Both the position numbers and the translations under genes were made by a program. The notes below the pieces were generated by a model, which saw only the letters and a list, made by a program, of their open reading frames with translations, did not search any database and was not told the DNA's origin. Positions 63,423-64,000 of a DNA stretch of 64,000 nucleotides are shown here, in pieces. The DNA comes from Phragmitibacter flavus. GTDB taxonomy: Bacteria > Verrucomicrobiota > Verrucomicrobiia > Verrucomicrobiales > Verrucomicrobiaceae. Position 1 is the stretch's first letter; each line of letters opens with the position of its first letter. The stretch is taken from the NCBI RefSeq assembly GCF_005780165.1, contig NZ_VAUV01000006.1, positions 124,001 through 188,000 of the forward strand, in the 5' to 3' direction.

Positions 63423-64000
63423 TCACCGCTGAATCCACACAAACACTGGTGCCCCCCATCCCTCAATTTTCATCGTTGAACCTTTGATCGATGGAGACAA
63501 CCCCACCGCCTCGCCATCCTCGCCCGACATCCGCTCCGCTTTCAGCACCTTGCCTGCTTCTTCCCACTCAAATTCGTGCCCCTCATTCTCCTTCGTCGCA
63601 TGCCATACCGCCAAGATCACCGGCTCCCCATCTTTCTCCGGCGCAAACTCATAAATATACCCGTCCTCCAACGACTCACGGATCACTTTTGAAAACCGGT
63701 AGTCCTTCAACGCCTCCAACATCCACGCCACCGCATGATAGGCGGGCTTCGGCTGATAATTCCGCGTCAAACCCGACGCCGCATGCAGCTTTGGCTCATC
63801 CTCATCATTGAAGAAATACACGAAGGCCTTGTCGATCCCCATCCGCGCAAAAATCAAAAACGACCGCACCAGCCACCGTGCCTGTTCCTCATCCGTGCTG
63901 TCCACCCACTTCGACCATTCGCCTTTTGGATCGGGCTTCTTCGTGCTGCTGTCCCAACCAAACTCCGATACCCAAACCGGCTTGTCCGGCGCATGTTCAT
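63423..64000 (-). CDS. Glycoside hydrolase-like protein, C-terminal part
   Basis: An open frame runs to the right edge and ends at 63423; its start lies outside the window. The visible 191 residues include VWVSEFGWDS, a beta-strand with a catalytic-type Glu followed by Trp-Asp as in clan GH-A hydrolases. The segments QARWLVRSFLIFARMGIDKAFVYFFNDED and KPAYHAVAWMLEAL follow, as in GH39/GH5-like barrels. The last 80 residues are a beta-sandwich-like domain. A role in polysaccharide breakdown is likely; the family is not certain. Confidence 0.7.
   Translation of the reverse strand, partial: EHAPDKPVWVSEFGWDSSTKKPDPKGEWSKWVDSTDEEQARWLVRSFLIFARMGIDKAFVYFFNDEDEPKLHAASGLTRNYQPKPAYHAVAWMLEALKDYRFSKVIRESLEDGYIYEFAPEKDGEPVILAVWHATKENEGHEFEWEEAGKVLKAERMSGEDGEAVGLSPSIKGSTMKIEGWGAPVFVWIQR

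Overview
The window reads as chromosomal DNA of a verrucomicrobial bacterium (Verrucomicrobiota, probably Verrucomicrobiaceae-like). The reasons are the DUF1501, DUF1549/DUF1553 and DUF1800 secreted proteins, a PEP-CTERM protein built of autotransporter-associated repeats, a lysine-rich H1-like protein, a Rho factor with a very long disordered N-terminus, strongly C-ending codons, and pyrimidine-rich leaders that mostly lack a Shine-Dalgarno sequence. No rRNA, tRNA, CRISPR array or prophage was recognised.

Layout. 0-2.6 kb: a DUF1549/DUF1553 gene and a partial DUF1501 gene. 2.7-11.1 kb, minus strand: an ankyrin/L,D-transpeptidase lipoprotein and the glycolytic set tpiA, pgk and gap, with an agarase-like glycoside hydrolase and selO lying between pgk and gap. 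11.2-12.8 kb: a VapC-type toxin-antitoxin pair and folP. 13.1-23.1 kb: yebC, rho, a giant DUF2339 membrane protein, an MBL hydrolase behind a 7-bp tandem repeat, the H1-like protein, an Arg/Ser-rich lipoprotein and rlmN. 23.1-29.2 kb: a minus-strand surface-protein cluster (YadA-head-like protein, DUF1800, DUF1501). 29.7-31.4 kb: dgkA and an amino-acid permease. 31.7-38.0 kb: central carbon genes (sucC, a VOC protein, sucD, citrate synthase, a nitroreductase) interrupted by a HEAT-like protein. 38.1-39.9 kb: a second toxin-antitoxin pair, a YciI-like protein and an unknown. 40.0-46.5 kb, minus strand: a fused siroheme-decarboxylase-like protein, ftsY, nusB, ribH, then a cytochrome P450, a glycosyltransferase and a divergent PIG-L-like protein. 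46.7-50.0 kb: ribBA, fabG and a sialidase-like secreted protein. 50.1-52.9 kb: two paralogous NarL-type response regulators around a low-complexity exported protein. 53.0-55.9 kb: E2 and E3 of a 2-oxoacid dehydrogenase complex. 56.1-58.9 kb: the PEP-CTERM repeat protein.

59.0-63.0 kb differs in character. It holds small, mostly unknown genes all on the minus strand, one of them a RelE/Phd-type pair, separated by spacers that share a short conserved core (GCGAAC followed by an AAG/AGGC block) and, in three cases, by attC-like imperfect palindromes of 58, 61 and 129 bp. I interpret this as a gene-cassette array without an integrase in view (CALIN-like). It is the best candidate here for an overlooked system. 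Inside it, a 59-bp tandem duplication has copied the ribosome-binding site and first codons of a methyltransferase, producing a 17-codon upstream ORF. The window ends inside a glycoside-hydrolase-like gene.

The other recurring theme is non-coding: arrays of a 7-bp pyrimidine-rich unit end exactly at the start codons of two genes and one base short of a third, and several GC-rich palindromic motifs are dispersed between genes.
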